Assembly (NCBI RefSeq): GCF_014641615.1
Contig: NZ_BMIB01000004.1
Location: 1,072,785-1,136,784, forward strand
Source of the DNA: Filimonas zeae
GTDB taxonomy: Bacteria > Bacteroidota > Bacteroidia > Chitinophagales > Chitinophagaceae
Direction of reading: 5' to 3'
Length of the DNA stretch: 64,000 nt
Below are positions 35,373 to 44,011 of the stretch, in pieces (position 1 is the first letter of the stretch; each line of letters opens with the position of its first letter). The notes beneath the pieces are model-generated. The model ran no database searches. It was given only the letters and a program-made list of their open reading frames with translations, and was not told where the DNA came from. Made by a program: the position numbers and the translations under genes.

Positions 35373-35456
35373 TTCTTGGATTTTATCGCTTTTGCGCCTT
35401 ATCTTAGCGTTGAATAGGATACAAAGATAATCCAAAAAACAGATACAGTCCAAGAA
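35373..35456. promoter_or_regulatory. Twin face-to-face promoters with TTCTTGGA boxes
   Basis: Plus strand: TTCTTGGA (35373-35380) and TATCTTAG (35400-35407), 20 nt between TTGG and the -7 box. Minus strand: TTCTTGGA (35456-35449) and TATCTTTG (35429-35422), again 20 nt. Both pairs are centred on 35414.5, and the intervening bases also match in more than half the positions, so the 84 bp form a long imperfect inverted repeat. TATCTTTG is a perfect Bacteroidota -7 box (TAnnTTTG). The plus promoter would serve the repressor, the minus one the DnaA-like gene; they point at each other with start sites a few bases apart. Extra TCCAA words at 35431 and 35462 may be further repressor half-sites. Confidence 0.68.
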
Positions 35457-35482
35457 TTTTGTCCAAAAAAATATAATTTGTA

Positions 35483-36310
35483 ATGATTTACCTGAAACAG
35501 AATCTCAAACTTCTCAGGGAGCAGAAAGGACTTACCCAGGCTGCATTAGCAGAACTTTTACATATAAAAAAGAATACGTATGCCAATTATGAAACGGGAT
35601 ATTCCAGTCCTGATTTTCAATTACTCAGGTCAATATCCGAGTTCTTTGGACTTCCGGCAGACCAGATGCTATACCAGGATCTGAGTCAGCCGTCCCAAAA
35701 ACCGGGGCAGCCTGATATTATTCTGCCACAGGCGCAGGAGAAAATAATGCACCGCATACCTCAGGTAATTACTATTGACCAAACAGGAAATGAAAATGTA
35801 ATGATGGTGCCCGCTAAAGCCCGCGCCGGCTACTTACATGGCTATGAAGACCCCGAATTTATTTCAACACTTCCTACCTACCGTCTTCCAGGCTTAAGCA
35901 ACGGCACTTATAGAATGTTTGAAATAGAAGGACTTTCCATGTATCCCACCTTTGACGACAAAGACATTCTGATTACTCAATTTGTGGAAAACCTTAACGC
36001 ATTGAGAGATGACCGCATTTATGTAGTTGTTACCAGAAACGACGGCATTGTTGTAAAAAGGGTATTGAACAGAATAGAAAAAGACAATAAGCTGATATTA
36101 AAATCAGACAATTACAAGCTTAAAGATGAATACCCCCCCCTTGTAGTAGACCCGCAGGATGTGTTGGAAATGTGGTATGGGATAGCTTTTATGAGCCGGC
36201 AGATGCGCTCTCCCAATGAAATATATACAAGGGTAGCGGATACAGAAGCACGTTTAACGCTACTGGAAGCAGAGTTGCGCAAAGTAAATCTACCTCTAAA
36301 GATACGGTAG
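35483..36310 (+). CDS. XRE/S24 repressor with LexA-type self-cleavage domain
   Basis: 275 residues. HTH_3 at residues 5-60 (LRE.KGLTQAALAELLHIKKNTYANYETG). The S24 peptidase domain has a candidate cleavage site Ala115-Gly116 (AKARAGYLHG), catalytic Ser152 (EGLSMYPTF) and Lys192 (VVKRVL), in the spacing of LexA/CI proteins. Such repressors cut themselves on RecA filaments, so the island should be DNA-damage inducible. It is the only tailocin-region gene besides 51832-52323 on the plus strand. The start is the ATG at 35483. Alternative: an HTH/S24 protein that senses another signal. Confidence 0.9.
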   Translation: MIYLKQNLKLLREQKGLTQAALAELLHIKKNTYANYETGYSSPDFQLLRSISEFFGLPADQMLYQDLSQPSQKPGQPDIILPQAQEKIMHRIPQVITIDQTGNENVMMVPAKARAGYLHGYEDPEFISTLPTYRLPGLSNGTYRMFEIEGLSMYPTFDDKDILITQFVENLNALRDDRIYVVVTRNDGIVVKRVLNRIEKDNKLILKSDNYKLKDEYPPLVVDPQDVLEMWYGIAFMSRQMRSPNEIYTRVADTEARLTLLEAELRKVNLPLKIR

Positions 36311-36330
36311 CGCCTGAATACATAGTTTAT

Positions 36331-36365
36331 CAGATGGAGCCTGTGTCTACAACAGGCTCCATCTG
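36331..36365. terminator. 14-bp perfect hairpin between repressor and LRR copy 5
   Basis: CAGATGGAGCCTGT / ACAGGCTCCATCTG, arms 36331-36344 and 36352-36365, 7-nt loop. It lies between convergent genes, with no T-run on either side; probably a two-way transcription or RNA-end barrier. Confidence 0.6.
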
Positions 36366-36397
36366 GCAACTATCCGCTATAAAAACTTCTACTCTAT

Positions 36398-37852
36398 TTA
36401 AACGGTAATATTTATAGTACATCCATATTGATTTCTTAACACCCATATCATCTTTCCCGCACTATCAACAACACCGTTCTCCACTCCCTGCACAAACCCT
36501 TCGGGCTCCGCAATTATTCCATCTACTGCTGTAGGCACAGCAGACCCGGTAAACAGATTCAAAATAAATCCCCGGTAAGGAATACTTCCATTGTTAACAC
36601 CTGTTTTAGGCGCATTTCTGGTAATCAGATCATATATCAGACTCAGCTTCTTTGTCACGTTTACTGAAGCGGAATTTAAGGGGGAATTAAACGTTACCGT
36701 TCTAAACTTTGTGAACGCATCAAAATAAGCAGGAAATGCAGTAAAAGAATTATGAATAGTAGGATGCGCCAAAATCAGTGTAGCCATATTTTTTAGCGCC
36801 GAAATATCTCCAAACTCTGTAAATGTTGCACCTCCTGAAATAGTTAGTGTAACAATAGTAGTTAGCAGATTAACGTTGTCCGGAATTTTGGTTACGTTCC
36901 AGATATTGAATGAGAAGTTAACCAACTTATTCAGGTTGGCTATAGAAGCTGGTATCTGAGACATTCCTGTAAGCCGGTTAGTGGTGTCGTTAATAATCAG
37001 CGACTGCAGCGTTGTTAATCGCGTAATCACCTCAGGAAACTCTGCAAAAGAACATCTGTTCAAAGTAAGATCACGCAACTTAACCACACCGTCCAAACTT
37101 GCCGGCAAAGTGGTTACATTTATAAGATCTATAAGCTCCAGCGAAATCAATGAATTCTTTATAGCGCGACTACCAATATGTTCAAGATTTGAGCCTGTAT
37201 CAGTAAACGATGTAGTACCCGTGGTAAGCAAAGTCAAAGGCATATCCAAAAAGTTAATCGGAACCGCCCTTACCCATGGAGAGTTTGCAGAAAAATTAAC
37301 GATACGAAGCGTCTGCAATACGGGATTGGTAGAAGCAGTTATTCTATCCAGGTAAGGAATATCCGTTAACGTTCCAGCCGCACCAGATGTAGAAAAAAAA
37401 GTAAGATTACGGTGCGCATAAAACAAAAAGTTTAACACCGGAATATTTGTAACACCATTAATGCCTCCGCTATAACTTGTAAGGTTTTCTCTGTTATAAC
37501 TAATCTTAACAGTCCTTTGCTTAACCTCGCCATCCGGATAGATATACTTTGGGTGATACAAATCATAAAAGGAACTGAAATAGTCGTTTGAGTTGAATAC
37601 AAACCTATTAACAGACTCGCCCGGCGAAACCACTGAGACAAAAGTTTTAACCACACCATTGCCATAATCTACCGTAATTGCCGTTTGCTTATTAAACTGC
37701 AACGCCAGATTACCTACTCCACTATTTACCCCTGAATTATTTGCGATAGCAAAAGGAAAGGTTGCGGACCGGCCTGTATATTCCAGTGTAACAATGCCCC
37801 CTATAACCCTTCCCCCCTGCCTTACAATCCGGCCATTTTGCTTCACTATCAT
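36398..37852 (-). CDS. LRR protein, candidate tail receptor-binding protein (5 of 5)
   Basis: 484 residues, the longest and most divergent of the five. It opens with MIVKQNGRIVRQGGRVIGG, then a beta domain (ITVDYGNGVVKTFVS, VKISYNRENLTSY), a long LRR middle (LDGVVKLRDLTLNRCSF, ITRLTTLQSLIINDTTN, IANLNKLVNFSFNI, LLTTIVTLTISGG) and the shared C-terminus (APKTGVNNGSIPYRGFIL, EPEGFVQGVENGVVDSAGKMIWVLRNQYGCT). Its start overlaps the stop of fibre A by one base (TAATG), which suggests coupled translation. Confidence 0.68.
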   Translation of the reverse strand: MIVKQNGRIVRQGGRVIGGIVTLEYTGRSATFPFAIANNSGVNSGVGNLALQFNKQTAITVDYGNGVVKTFVSVVSPGESVNRFVFNSNDYFSSFYDLYHPKYIYPDGEVKQRTVKISYNRENLTSYSGGINGVTNIPVLNFLFYAHRNLTFFSTSGAAGTLTDIPYLDRITASTNPVLQTLRIVNFSANSPWVRAVPINFLDMPLTLLTTGTTSFTDTGSNLEHIGSRAIKNSLISLELIDLINVTTLPASLDGVVKLRDLTLNRCSFAEFPEVITRLTTLQSLIINDTTNRLTGMSQIPASIANLNKLVNFSFNIWNVTKIPDNVNLLTTIVTLTISGGATFTEFGDISALKNMATLILAHPTIHNSFTAFPAYFDAFTKFRTVTFNSPLNSASVNVTKKLSLIYDLITRNAPKTGVNNGSIPYRGFILNLFTGSAVPTAVDGIIAEPEGFVQGVENGVVDSAGKMIWVLRNQYGCTINITV

Positions 37853-39015
37853 TATTCTGAAATTTTAATTCTGATAATGGTATTGTCCAGCACTGCTTCA
37901 TACTTATACTCACCATTAACACAAAAGCATCCTGCATTCATTTTTTTCCCATTCGCGGGAACTATTACCGGCATATAATTATTGGCAGCAATAAAAGTGG
38001 CAGCCACGCAGGCGCTTATAACATCGTTATCGGTAACATAAGCATCTTCCTCTAAAACCGGAATACTTGCCACTAACTCGCCTGAACTGGTAGCATGTAC
38101 CATTCTAGCTCCTATACCCGAAAATGTTGGACTTACCCAGTTGTTAGCCTGTTGCTTCCAGTAATCAAGATAATCCGTAATACTTTTAACCGTTGGCACC
38201 TTTGTTATATCTGTAGCTGTATTTTGAAAATCGGTTAATACAGCTTTGTTACTGATTTGCCCCTGTAGCTTACCCATGCCCGACAACATAGTATCTGTTG
38301 CATTTACAGCTACAGTTGATGTGGAGAACCCTGTAAGTACCGCGCCGCGTATGGTAGCAGCAATATTATTTATAAAGCCCAGCACTTTGCCCCACGCCCC
38401 AAGCATGGTATCTGACGCTACGGGAGCACCGGCAGTGGCCGTTAAACCAGTCAGCGGCGCAGCCATAGCCCGTGAATCAGAATAATACCGGTTGACACTT
38501 CCCTCGGGAATAGCATCTGTACTGCCGGGAGAAGCAGAAATTTCAATATAAACGCTTCCTGACCACCGATAGGTTTTATTGGTATCGGTTGTTACATATA
38601 TTTTCCCTGTTTCACCAACTGCCGGTAACGCTGCAAAAGCGCTTCGCTCAATTACATCATCTACATAAGATGGCAGTAAAACTGCCGGCACCAAACCATT
38701 TCCATCAAGTCCGGCGTACCCATTGGCTACATTTTTGTTTGCCACCTTTTCCAGGCCTGCCGGGCTAATATCATCGCCTACTTTTTGCCAGCTGGCTGCA
38801 CTACTTAAATCCGCTTCGTTAACACAACGGTATAAGCCGCGTTTTGATACATCTGCATCCCACACAGACACGACATGCCCATTATATATAAAATTTGCTG
38901 CTGTAAAGGATAATAAATCTGCATAGCTGGCACAATAGGCACGGGCATCCAACGCCCCTTTTTTGGTGACTTCGAAATTGCCACTAAAAGAAAAAGCACC
39001 TGTTTCTCTTGCCAT
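37852..39015 (-). CDS. Tail fibre protein A
   Basis: 387 residues. Same N-terminal part as fibre B; after about residue 245 it has one further shaft repeat (LTGFSTSTVAVNATDTMLSGMGKLQGQ) and a short unique C-terminus (MNAGCFCVNGEYKYEAVLDNTIIRIKI), so it is 200 residues shorter than fibre B. Encoded just before LRR copy 5 with a 1-bp overlap. It may be the fibre adaptor for that LRR protein, as fibre B may be for the other four. Confidence 0.75.
   Translation of the reverse strand: MARETGAFSFSGNFEVTKKGALDARAYCASYADLLSFTAANFIYNGHVVSVWDADVSKRGLYRCVNEADLSSAASWQKVGDDISPAGLEKVANKNVANGYAGLDGNGLVPAVLLPSYVDDVIERSAFAALPAVGETGKIYVTTDTNKTYRWSGSVYIEISASPGSTDAIPEGSVNRYYSDSRAMAAPLTGLTATAGAPVASDTMLGAWGKVLGFINNIAATIRGAVLTGFSTSTVAVNATDTMLSGMGKLQGQISNKAVLTDFQNTATDITKVPTVKSITDYLDYWKQQANNWVSPTFSGIGARMVHATSSGELVASIPVLEEDAYVTDNDVISACVAATFIAANNYMPVIVPANGKKMNAGCFCVNGEYKYEAVLDNTIIRIKISE
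38250..39015. repeat. Fibre N-terminal repeat, copy A (partner at 33870-34595)
   Basis: Direct repeat of the 5' part of fibre B, same orientation. It indicates duplication of a fibre-plus-LRR module followed by divergence of the 3' ends. Confidence 0.7.
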
Positions 39016-39126
39016 ATTAAATCATTAAATCAATTTTACTAATAGCAGCCCTGCAGAGTTACCTACCGGAGCTGCTATTCAGTTGTATAAAAAATCTGAG
39101 GGGAGAACATTGTAACAAGCGCTGTA

Positions 39127-40284
39127 CTAAAAGGCAAGCCTTATTTTCAACGCACCTCTATCTGAAGTCTGGTTAACATACCTTTTATATGAAACACCAC
39201 CTACAGTAGCATCAGAGGCTAAAAAATCGCCCGCTTTATTGGCTCCATCGTACGTATTAGACACAGTATTGAAATACTGCACGCTTTTAAGTGAACGTGC
39301 TGCTAACCAGACAGCAGGTATCCAGAAAGTTTGCTTATTGCCGCCACTCTCAGCAACGAGATTCAGTTCTATACCAGTTGCGGTAAGCATCGACACCAGC
39401 GTTTGCTCAGTAGCGGTAGTAATAGCGGCAGTTGTGCCCAGTAAAGGATAAACACCCTCAAAAGAGGTGCTTTGAACAGGCGACTCTCCCGCCGCCAGTG
39501 GCGATCCAAAACTATCACCATTGCTGTTAAGGGGCTGAATGCCAGCGACATACGCCACCTTTGATTTAAAAACATTCAACCCCTGCAACACAGTATAATT
39601 GTTAACAGTATATTGATTGCCAGCCTGCGGCTGCCCGCTATAAGCAACGTTATCTGCATTCATAAACGTATATCCTGTTGCATCACCGGCCCGCGCGCCC
39701 TGGGAAGTATTACTCCAGCCACTTTGCACATTACCCCTGTCAAAGTTGAATGTAAGCAGCACATTGACTGTAGAATCAATTTTTCTATAAGGCGTAGCAT
39801 TATGACTCAACGTAAACGCAGGAGCTGTGATATCAGGATTATATACGGTGGTTAGCAGATTGCGTACAATTGTATTTAATCTGGTTCCACTGCTAATAAC
39901 GGTTCCTGCTGCTATACCGCCAACAGCTATATTGGTGGTAAACGTCTGATCCATATAAGCATCGGCACCAAGGCTATCCGGCAAATATACTACCGGCACC
40001 TTACCACCTGAAAGCGGCGCAAGCGTGCTTCCGCCAGCAGCCGTAATAGCCGCAACAATATCGGCAGGCGTTGCCTTTGTTTGCACCATAGCCAGCAACT
40101 GATTATAGGCATTTGCCGGAGGCATGCTGGATATAATATTATATAGTTCATCATTCAAATCAGTACCGGCTATCTTGTCGTTTACATGCCGGTAACTATC
40201 CATAAAATCATAAAAAGCCTGCTGATTTGGCTTATCGCCATTCTTAAACAGCGACTTTAACTGGTTAACTGTTTTTACTGACAT
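39127..40284 (-). CDS. Putative tail fibre/baseplate-distal protein
   Basis: 385 residues, no signal peptide. The N-terminus (MSVKTVNQLKSLFKNGDKPNQQAFYDFMDSY) is seen at the start of many Bacteroidota phage structural proteins. The rest is beta-rich with Ser/Thr/Ala/Gly. It ends RGALKIRLAF. Function is inferred from position between the collar-type protein (its start overlaps that gene's stop by one base) and fibre A. Confidence 0.6.
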   Translation of the reverse strand: MSVKTVNQLKSLFKNGDKPNQQAFYDFMDSYRHVNDKIAGTDLNDELYNIISSMPPANAYNQLLAMVQTKATPADIVAAITAAGGSTLAPLSGGKVPVVYLPDSLGADAYMDQTFTTNIAVGGIAAGTVISSGTRLNTIVRNLLTTVYNPDITAPAFTLSHNATPYRKIDSTVNVLLTFNFDRGNVQSGWSNTSQGARAGDATGYTFMNADNVAYSGQPQAGNQYTVNNYTVLQGLNVFKSKVAYVAGIQPLNSNGDSFGSPLAAGESPVQSTSFEGVYPLLGTTAAITTATEQTLVSMLTATGIELNLVAESGGNKQTFWIPAVWLAARSLKSVQYFNTVSNTYDGANKAGDFLASDATVGGVSYKRYVNQTSDRGALKIRLAF

Positions 40285-41366
40285 TATCCCATTCTTTTAA
40301 CGTAAACAACTACTGTATAGGGCTGCATGTTATTGTGTGGCTGACCGCCCCCTGTGCTACCAGTAAATGAATTGCCACCTGGCACCATAACATCCCTGTC
40401 ATTTGCATTATCGGACCTTCCTGCCTGATAAGCAAGTAAGGAGTGATTGTGTGACGGCATCTCACTGATCGTTAGGCCGTGCATCCTTTCCCCACCCTGA
40501 GACTTCTCTGTTCTATAAGACAGATCTGTAACGTTTGTAACAGCATTTCCATCAAACCAATACCCCACCGGCACCCTGCCTTGCATAGCCTGCATCAGCT
40601 GAAAGCCTTTCATTTCCCACTTGCCTATTCCGGTTATATTCTCAAACCGGTCAGACTTTGTTTCGTACATCTCAATCTTTCCCGGCTTTGTAAGGGCCCG
40701 GTTCATCACATCAGCGTATCGCTGACTGGTATAGGGATCGAAAGAGATAAATAATCCGGAAGCCGGCTGATCATTAACATAAGCGCCATCTTCTTTCAAA
40801 AAAACCGGATACCGACCTGAAAAAGCGGGTGCAGCCATGAGTTTACCTTTAAACATACAAAAGCCGGGCGCTATAGTTAATGCAGAGGATGCCGTATTCA
40901 CTGCGCTTACTTCGCAACCAGAAAGAATCACTTCGTTTTCAACCAGCAAGCCTTTCAACACCGTTTGCACATTATATGCAAAGTCTTTTAGCGAGTCGCC
41001 AAAAGGCAAACGCACAAAGTCTGCAAAAGGAGTGTTGCCTGTTGCAATAGTAGATAGCTTAGCACGCTTTTGTAAATAAACAGACTTTTGCTCCCCATCT
41101 TCAAACTGCTCCGTTGCAGATGAATTTTCAATGGTTACATAATCTGCTTTAAGACTGGCAGAAAATGGCAACACCTCACCATTCATCACCAGCCAACCAT
41201 CACTAACAGTTCCATTCTGCTCTACACATCCGCTTAAAATAAACCGGCTGCCCAAAAATCCTCCCACCGCATCCAGCACATCACCATACGCCTTCTGCAT
41301 GTAATCCAGGGTATCCTGATATATATACAAGCCCCCGGCTTGTGAAAAATCGATTGTCTTGTTCAT
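40284..41366 (-). CDS. Tail protein with phage-collar-type C-terminus
   Basis: 360 residues. The last 90 residues carry the collar-domain pattern: GGERMHGLTISEMPSHNHS ... GGGQPHNNMQPYTVVVYVKRMG, as in microcystin-dependent (MdpB-like) and T4 gp12-like short-fibre proteins, where HxH residues can bind metal. The N-terminal part has no known domain. Placed between baseplate genes and the fibres, it is probably a fibre or adhesin at the tail tip. Overlaps the next gene by one base. Confidence 0.75.
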   Translation of the reverse strand: MNKTIDFSQAGGLYIYQDTLDYMQKAYGDVLDAVGGFLGSRFILSGCVEQNGTVSDGWLVMNGEVLPFSASLKADYVTIENSSATEQFEDGEQKSVYLQKRAKLSTIATGNTPFADFVRLPFGDSLKDFAYNVQTVLKGLLVENEVILSGCEVSAVNTASSALTIAPGFCMFKGKLMAAPAFSGRYPVFLKEDGAYVNDQPASGLFISFDPYTSQRYADVMNRALTKPGKIEMYETKSDRFENITGIGKWEMKGFQLMQAMQGRVPVGYWFDGNAVTNVTDLSYRTEKSQGGERMHGLTISEMPSHNHSLLAYQAGRSDNANDRDVMVPGGNSFTGSTGGGQPHNNMQPYTVVVYVKRMG

Positions 41367-41368
41367 TA

Positions 41369-41860
41369 TTAAAATGTTTGCACTTGAAAAGTCCGGCTCT
41401 GCACAATATGAAAGCTTACAAAAGCGGTAAGCTCACTTACATCAAAGGGCACACCGGCAGGCACCCTTATAATAAAATCCACGGCAAACTGGCCTGTCTG
41501 TTGCTTTGAATACAATACGACACCATTTCCTGCACCACGCCTTTGCAATACAACCGGCTTATTTTCCGGGTTGAGATATATTGGAAACGGATCATACTGC
41601 CGCGCCCGCACAATGCGGATTCTTCTGTCAATGTAGTCAAACCTGTCATTTAAAGCCGCTTCCAGATAACATACCTGGTAGTTGATACGTAAGCGATAGT
41701 CAACATTCTTAACATATGCCAGAAAGCGCGTATGCAAATCATTAACAGGCGCAAGCAAAGCATATAACAGAGCCATTATTTTCTTTCCCCTGATGTTAAC
41801 AGGTAAGAGCCACGTGGCCAGCTTCTTCCATTCGACGTTGTAAATATTATTGGATGGCAC
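41369..41860 (-). CDS. Small baseplate-associated protein (gpI-like position)
   Basis: 163 residues. It lies directly after the J-like baseplate protein with a 14-bp overlap, the place of the P2 gpI-type protein that links baseplate to fibres. The sequence (LRINYQVCYLEAALNDRFDYIDRRIRI, QRRGAGNGVVLYSK) shows no domain I can name. Assignment rests on gene order. Confidence 0.5.
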   Translation of the reverse strand: MPSNNIYNVEWKKLATWLLPVNIRGKKIMALLYALLAPVNDLHTRFLAYVKNVDYRLRINYQVCYLEAALNDRFDYIDRRIRIVRARQYDPFPIYLNPENKPVVLQRRGAGNGVVLYSKQQTGQFAVDFIIRVPAGVPFDVSELTAFVSFHIVQSRTFQVQTF

Positions 41861-42716
41861 TTTGCGGTAAATATTCGATGATTAAATCTGTTTCTGCATC
41901 AAAACGTAACCAACCGGCATCCGGCTCGTACAACTGACTGATAGCTGAGAAAGGAACGTTGCCATAACTTGCAGCACACTCCAATACTTCCGGAATAATT
42001 ATTCCTTCCACTTTTTGCACATGATCTATGTGATAGGTAAGCGCATACACGCCACTAAATTTCATTCCATCAACGAGAAAACTTTTAATAGCCGTTCGCA
42101 CCACATCGCTACCCTGACCATCAAGCCGGTTGCCATTGCCATCCAGAATCAACGGATCATACCTGATACGCCACTTCATCCGCAACTTATCAGGCACTTC
42201 ACTGGAGATTACGAGGTTATCACCTGCCGCTTCTATGCGGCTGAAGTACGCGTTGATTGCGGCAATTTCTTCCTCCGACAAACGGGCCAGGTCTTCACCA
42301 TCGTAGCCAGCCAGCTTCAACTTCAACACAATTCTTCCATAGGCATTTAACTGCCTTACTACGGCCGCATACTTTACAACCTTACTTGTCTCAATCTGCT
42401 CATCGGTATATCCGGTGTTATCAAAAACATCTGTTTCAGGCCTGATAGGAAAGCCGTATTGAAACGCCAGCGCCTTATTGGCATACCACTCTTTGGTTGG
42501 AGGCTTTAATGCTTTAATATCATTTTCTGTATCAGAACGGTGCACATCAAAAATCACCTCCAGCGACCAGGTACAAACTGCCACAATGTAAATAAGCAAA
42601 CGCTGTATGTTTACCTTGCTCCAGGCAGCCGGTACAACCTGGTAACCGGCCGCCGCCATTTCAGTAACATATACGTTGGTTATATATGCCTGTATTTCAT
42701 TAATTGTTCTTGCCAT
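41847..42716 (-). CDS. Baseplate J-like protein
   Basis: 289 residues. The pattern MARTINEIQAYI.....Y, W.KVNIQRLLIYIVAVCTWSLEVIFDVH, a helical middle (LARLSEEEIAAINAYFSRI) and a C-terminal IRYDPLILDGNGNRLD..VV.TAIKSFL matches the baseplate-J/gp47-like family, which builds the wedges around the hub. It is shorter than in phage Mu or P2. Upstream is the LysM-like gene (2 bp away). Confidence 0.7.
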   Translation of the reverse strand: MARTINEIQAYITNVYVTEMAAAGYQVVPAAWSKVNIQRLLIYIVAVCTWSLEVIFDVHRSDTENDIKALKPPTKEWYANKALAFQYGFPIRPETDVFDNTGYTDEQIETSKVVKYAAVVRQLNAYGRIVLKLKLAGYDGEDLARLSEEEIAAINAYFSRIEAAGDNLVISSEVPDKLRMKWRIRYDPLILDGNGNRLDGQGSDVVRTAIKSFLVDGMKFSGVYALTYHIDHVQKVEGIIIPEVLECAASYGNVPFSAISQLYEPDAGWLRFDAETDLIIEYLPQSAIQ

Positions 42717-42718
42717 AT

Positions 42719-43009
42719 TCAGCTAACTTTAAAATCTAAACCAATAGTCCAGTAAGCAATCCCTTCCGGCATTATAATATCTGAAAACTGTATTTTACTG
42801 GCAGGCCTGTCTGCTTTGTCATTGAAAACTGCAACAACACTTTGCTTATCGTTATCAGCAGCAGGCACTTCAATCACCACCCCCTCAGCAATATCATCCG
42901 TAATACTGATGCCATTTAACATAGCTATCTCTATAATACGTCCCAGATCGCCATTTGTCTGTATTGAGATATCTGCCAGCGTTTGCCCTTCAAGCACCTC
43001 TACTTTCAT
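42719..43009 (-). CDS. LysM-like tail protein (gpX type)
   Basis: 96 residues. The opening MKVEVLEGQTLADISIQTNGDLGRIIEIAMLNGISITDDIAEG.VIEVP is a LysM domain, as in P2 gpX or T4 gp53 tail proteins. It overlaps the neighbouring gene by 4 bp (ATGA). Part of the baseplate; not an exported enzyme since it has no signal peptide. Confidence 0.72.
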   Translation of the reverse strand: MKVEVLEGQTLADISIQTNGDLGRIIEIAMLNGISITDDIAEGVVIEVPAADNDKQSVVAVFNDKADRPASKIQFSDIIMPEGIAYWTIGLDFKVS

Positions 43010-43296
43010 AAATAAGAAGCTTTAACTTTTAAACTTTTGTTTTCAAAGACAACCTGCCCAACCTCCATTCCATCTGCACTGAACTGAAGCCTTACCTCTC
43101 TTAACAACGCAGCAGGATTTTCGCTTTCGAGATATTTAAACGCACCTACGCAGGTATCCGGACTTTCTTTAAAAGCCCCCTTGCTGCATAACAATAGCAA
43201 CTGCTGGTGCTGCACATCACTCTCACCCAAAACAAAATCTCCGGTTGTTTCGCTGATTAACAAGTCATTAAACTCGTCAAGTATTAAATCAGTCAT
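43006..43296 (-). CDS. gp25/gpW-like baseplate wedge protein
   Basis: 96 residues. The plan of T4 gp25-like proteins is visible: D.DLLISETTGDFVLGESDVQHQQLLLLCSKGAFKESPDTCVG, then LLREVRLQFSADGMEVGQVVFENKSLKVKASY. These proteins are conserved in all contractile tails and join the sheath to the baseplate. The usual lysozyme-like catalytic residues are not expected in this small class. Confidence 0.72.
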   Translation of the reverse strand: MTDLILDEFNDLLISETTGDFVLGESDVQHQQLLLLCSKGAFKESPDTCVGAFKYLESENPAALLREVRLQFSADGMEVGQVVFENKSLKVKASYL

Positions 43297-43298
43297 TG

Positions 43299-43529
43299 CT
43301 ATTGTATTTTACCAGTAACAGAATTGCCGGCTACAGCATAAGGGCCTGCAATCAGCCCTACGCCCGGCACATTTAAAATTGCGTTAGTCTGCAAATGAGT
43401 GATAATTTCAGTAGCTACCCCTTTCCAGAATTTCCTGCGGGCTTCATCAATGTTATCAATATCTACATCATTAAACTCATTTGCTTTATCGTACAACTGC
43501 TGCCCTAACAAATCTGCATTTAGTGCCAT
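43299..43529 (-). CDS. Small tail protein (76 aa), unknown
   Basis: No domain recognised. It is part of the tightly packed baseplate operon: 2 bp before the gp25-like gene and overlapping the spike gene by one base (TAATG). The end NVPGVGLIAGPYAVAGNSVTGKI is seen in other small Bacteroidota phage proteins that follow the spike gene. Confidence 0.55.
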   Translation of the reverse strand: MALNADLLGQQLYDKANEFNDVDIDNIDEARRKFWKGVATEIITHLQTNAILNVPGVGLIAGPYAVAGNSVTGKIQ

Positions 43530-44011
43530 TATCTTAAAATTTTCTTTACTTTAGTTAATGCCTGCTGCAGCTTTACATAATCGGGGTTTCGCCCCTGCAC
43601 TACAACAATACCCATTGCTGCTTCAATTATTAATTCAATCACCTGCAAAAGCGAGTCCTCACCCTGCTGCACCAGCAACCCCGATTTATCCTGCTCTAAA
43701 ACAGTTTCAGCTATCTTTAAACGCCACTTGTCGGCCTCTCCCGTTGCTACTATCACCCAGTCATCATCATTTTCAACACGAAGCGCCAACGCCCATGCAC
43801 CTGGTTTAGGAAATATGGTCAGCGCTTCTTTTCCATCCAAAACGGGTCGCAGCCGCACCTGGTAAAACTCAACACCATCATCATCCTCCAACGTACAGGT
43901 CATCTTGTCTTCATCCACCCGCTTCACTGTTGCCAGCAGACTGGGCCTCGGCCCCACTTTTGCAGCCAGATTGAATAGCGCTTCTCTAATGTCTTCGTGT
44001 AATCCCATCAT
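43529..44011 (-). CDS. Baseplate spike / OB-fold protein (gpV-like)
   Basis: 160 residues. The middle (LLATVKRVDEDKMTCTLEDDDGVEFYQVRLRPVLDGKEALTIFPKPGAWALALRVENDDDWVIVATGEADKW) has the beta-barrel pattern and glycine/proline turns of the OB-fold in gpV/gp45/gp5-type spike proteins. The C-terminal beta-helix tip of larger spikes is missing; the tail after about 110 is helical. It plugs the tube end beneath the hub. Next to the hub gene with no gap. Confidence 0.68.
   Translation of the reverse strand: MMGLHEDIREALFNLAAKVGPRPSLLATVKRVDEDKMTCTLEDDDGVEFYQVRLRPVLDGKEALTIFPKPGAWALALRVENDDDWVIVATGEADKWRLKIAETVLEQDKSGLLVQQGEDSLLQVIELIIEAAMGIVVVQGRNPDYVKLQQALTKVKKILR

Noticed and set aside
35268..35453. 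61-codon minus-strand frame in the control region
   Set aside because: Covers the twin promoters; composition is not protein-like.
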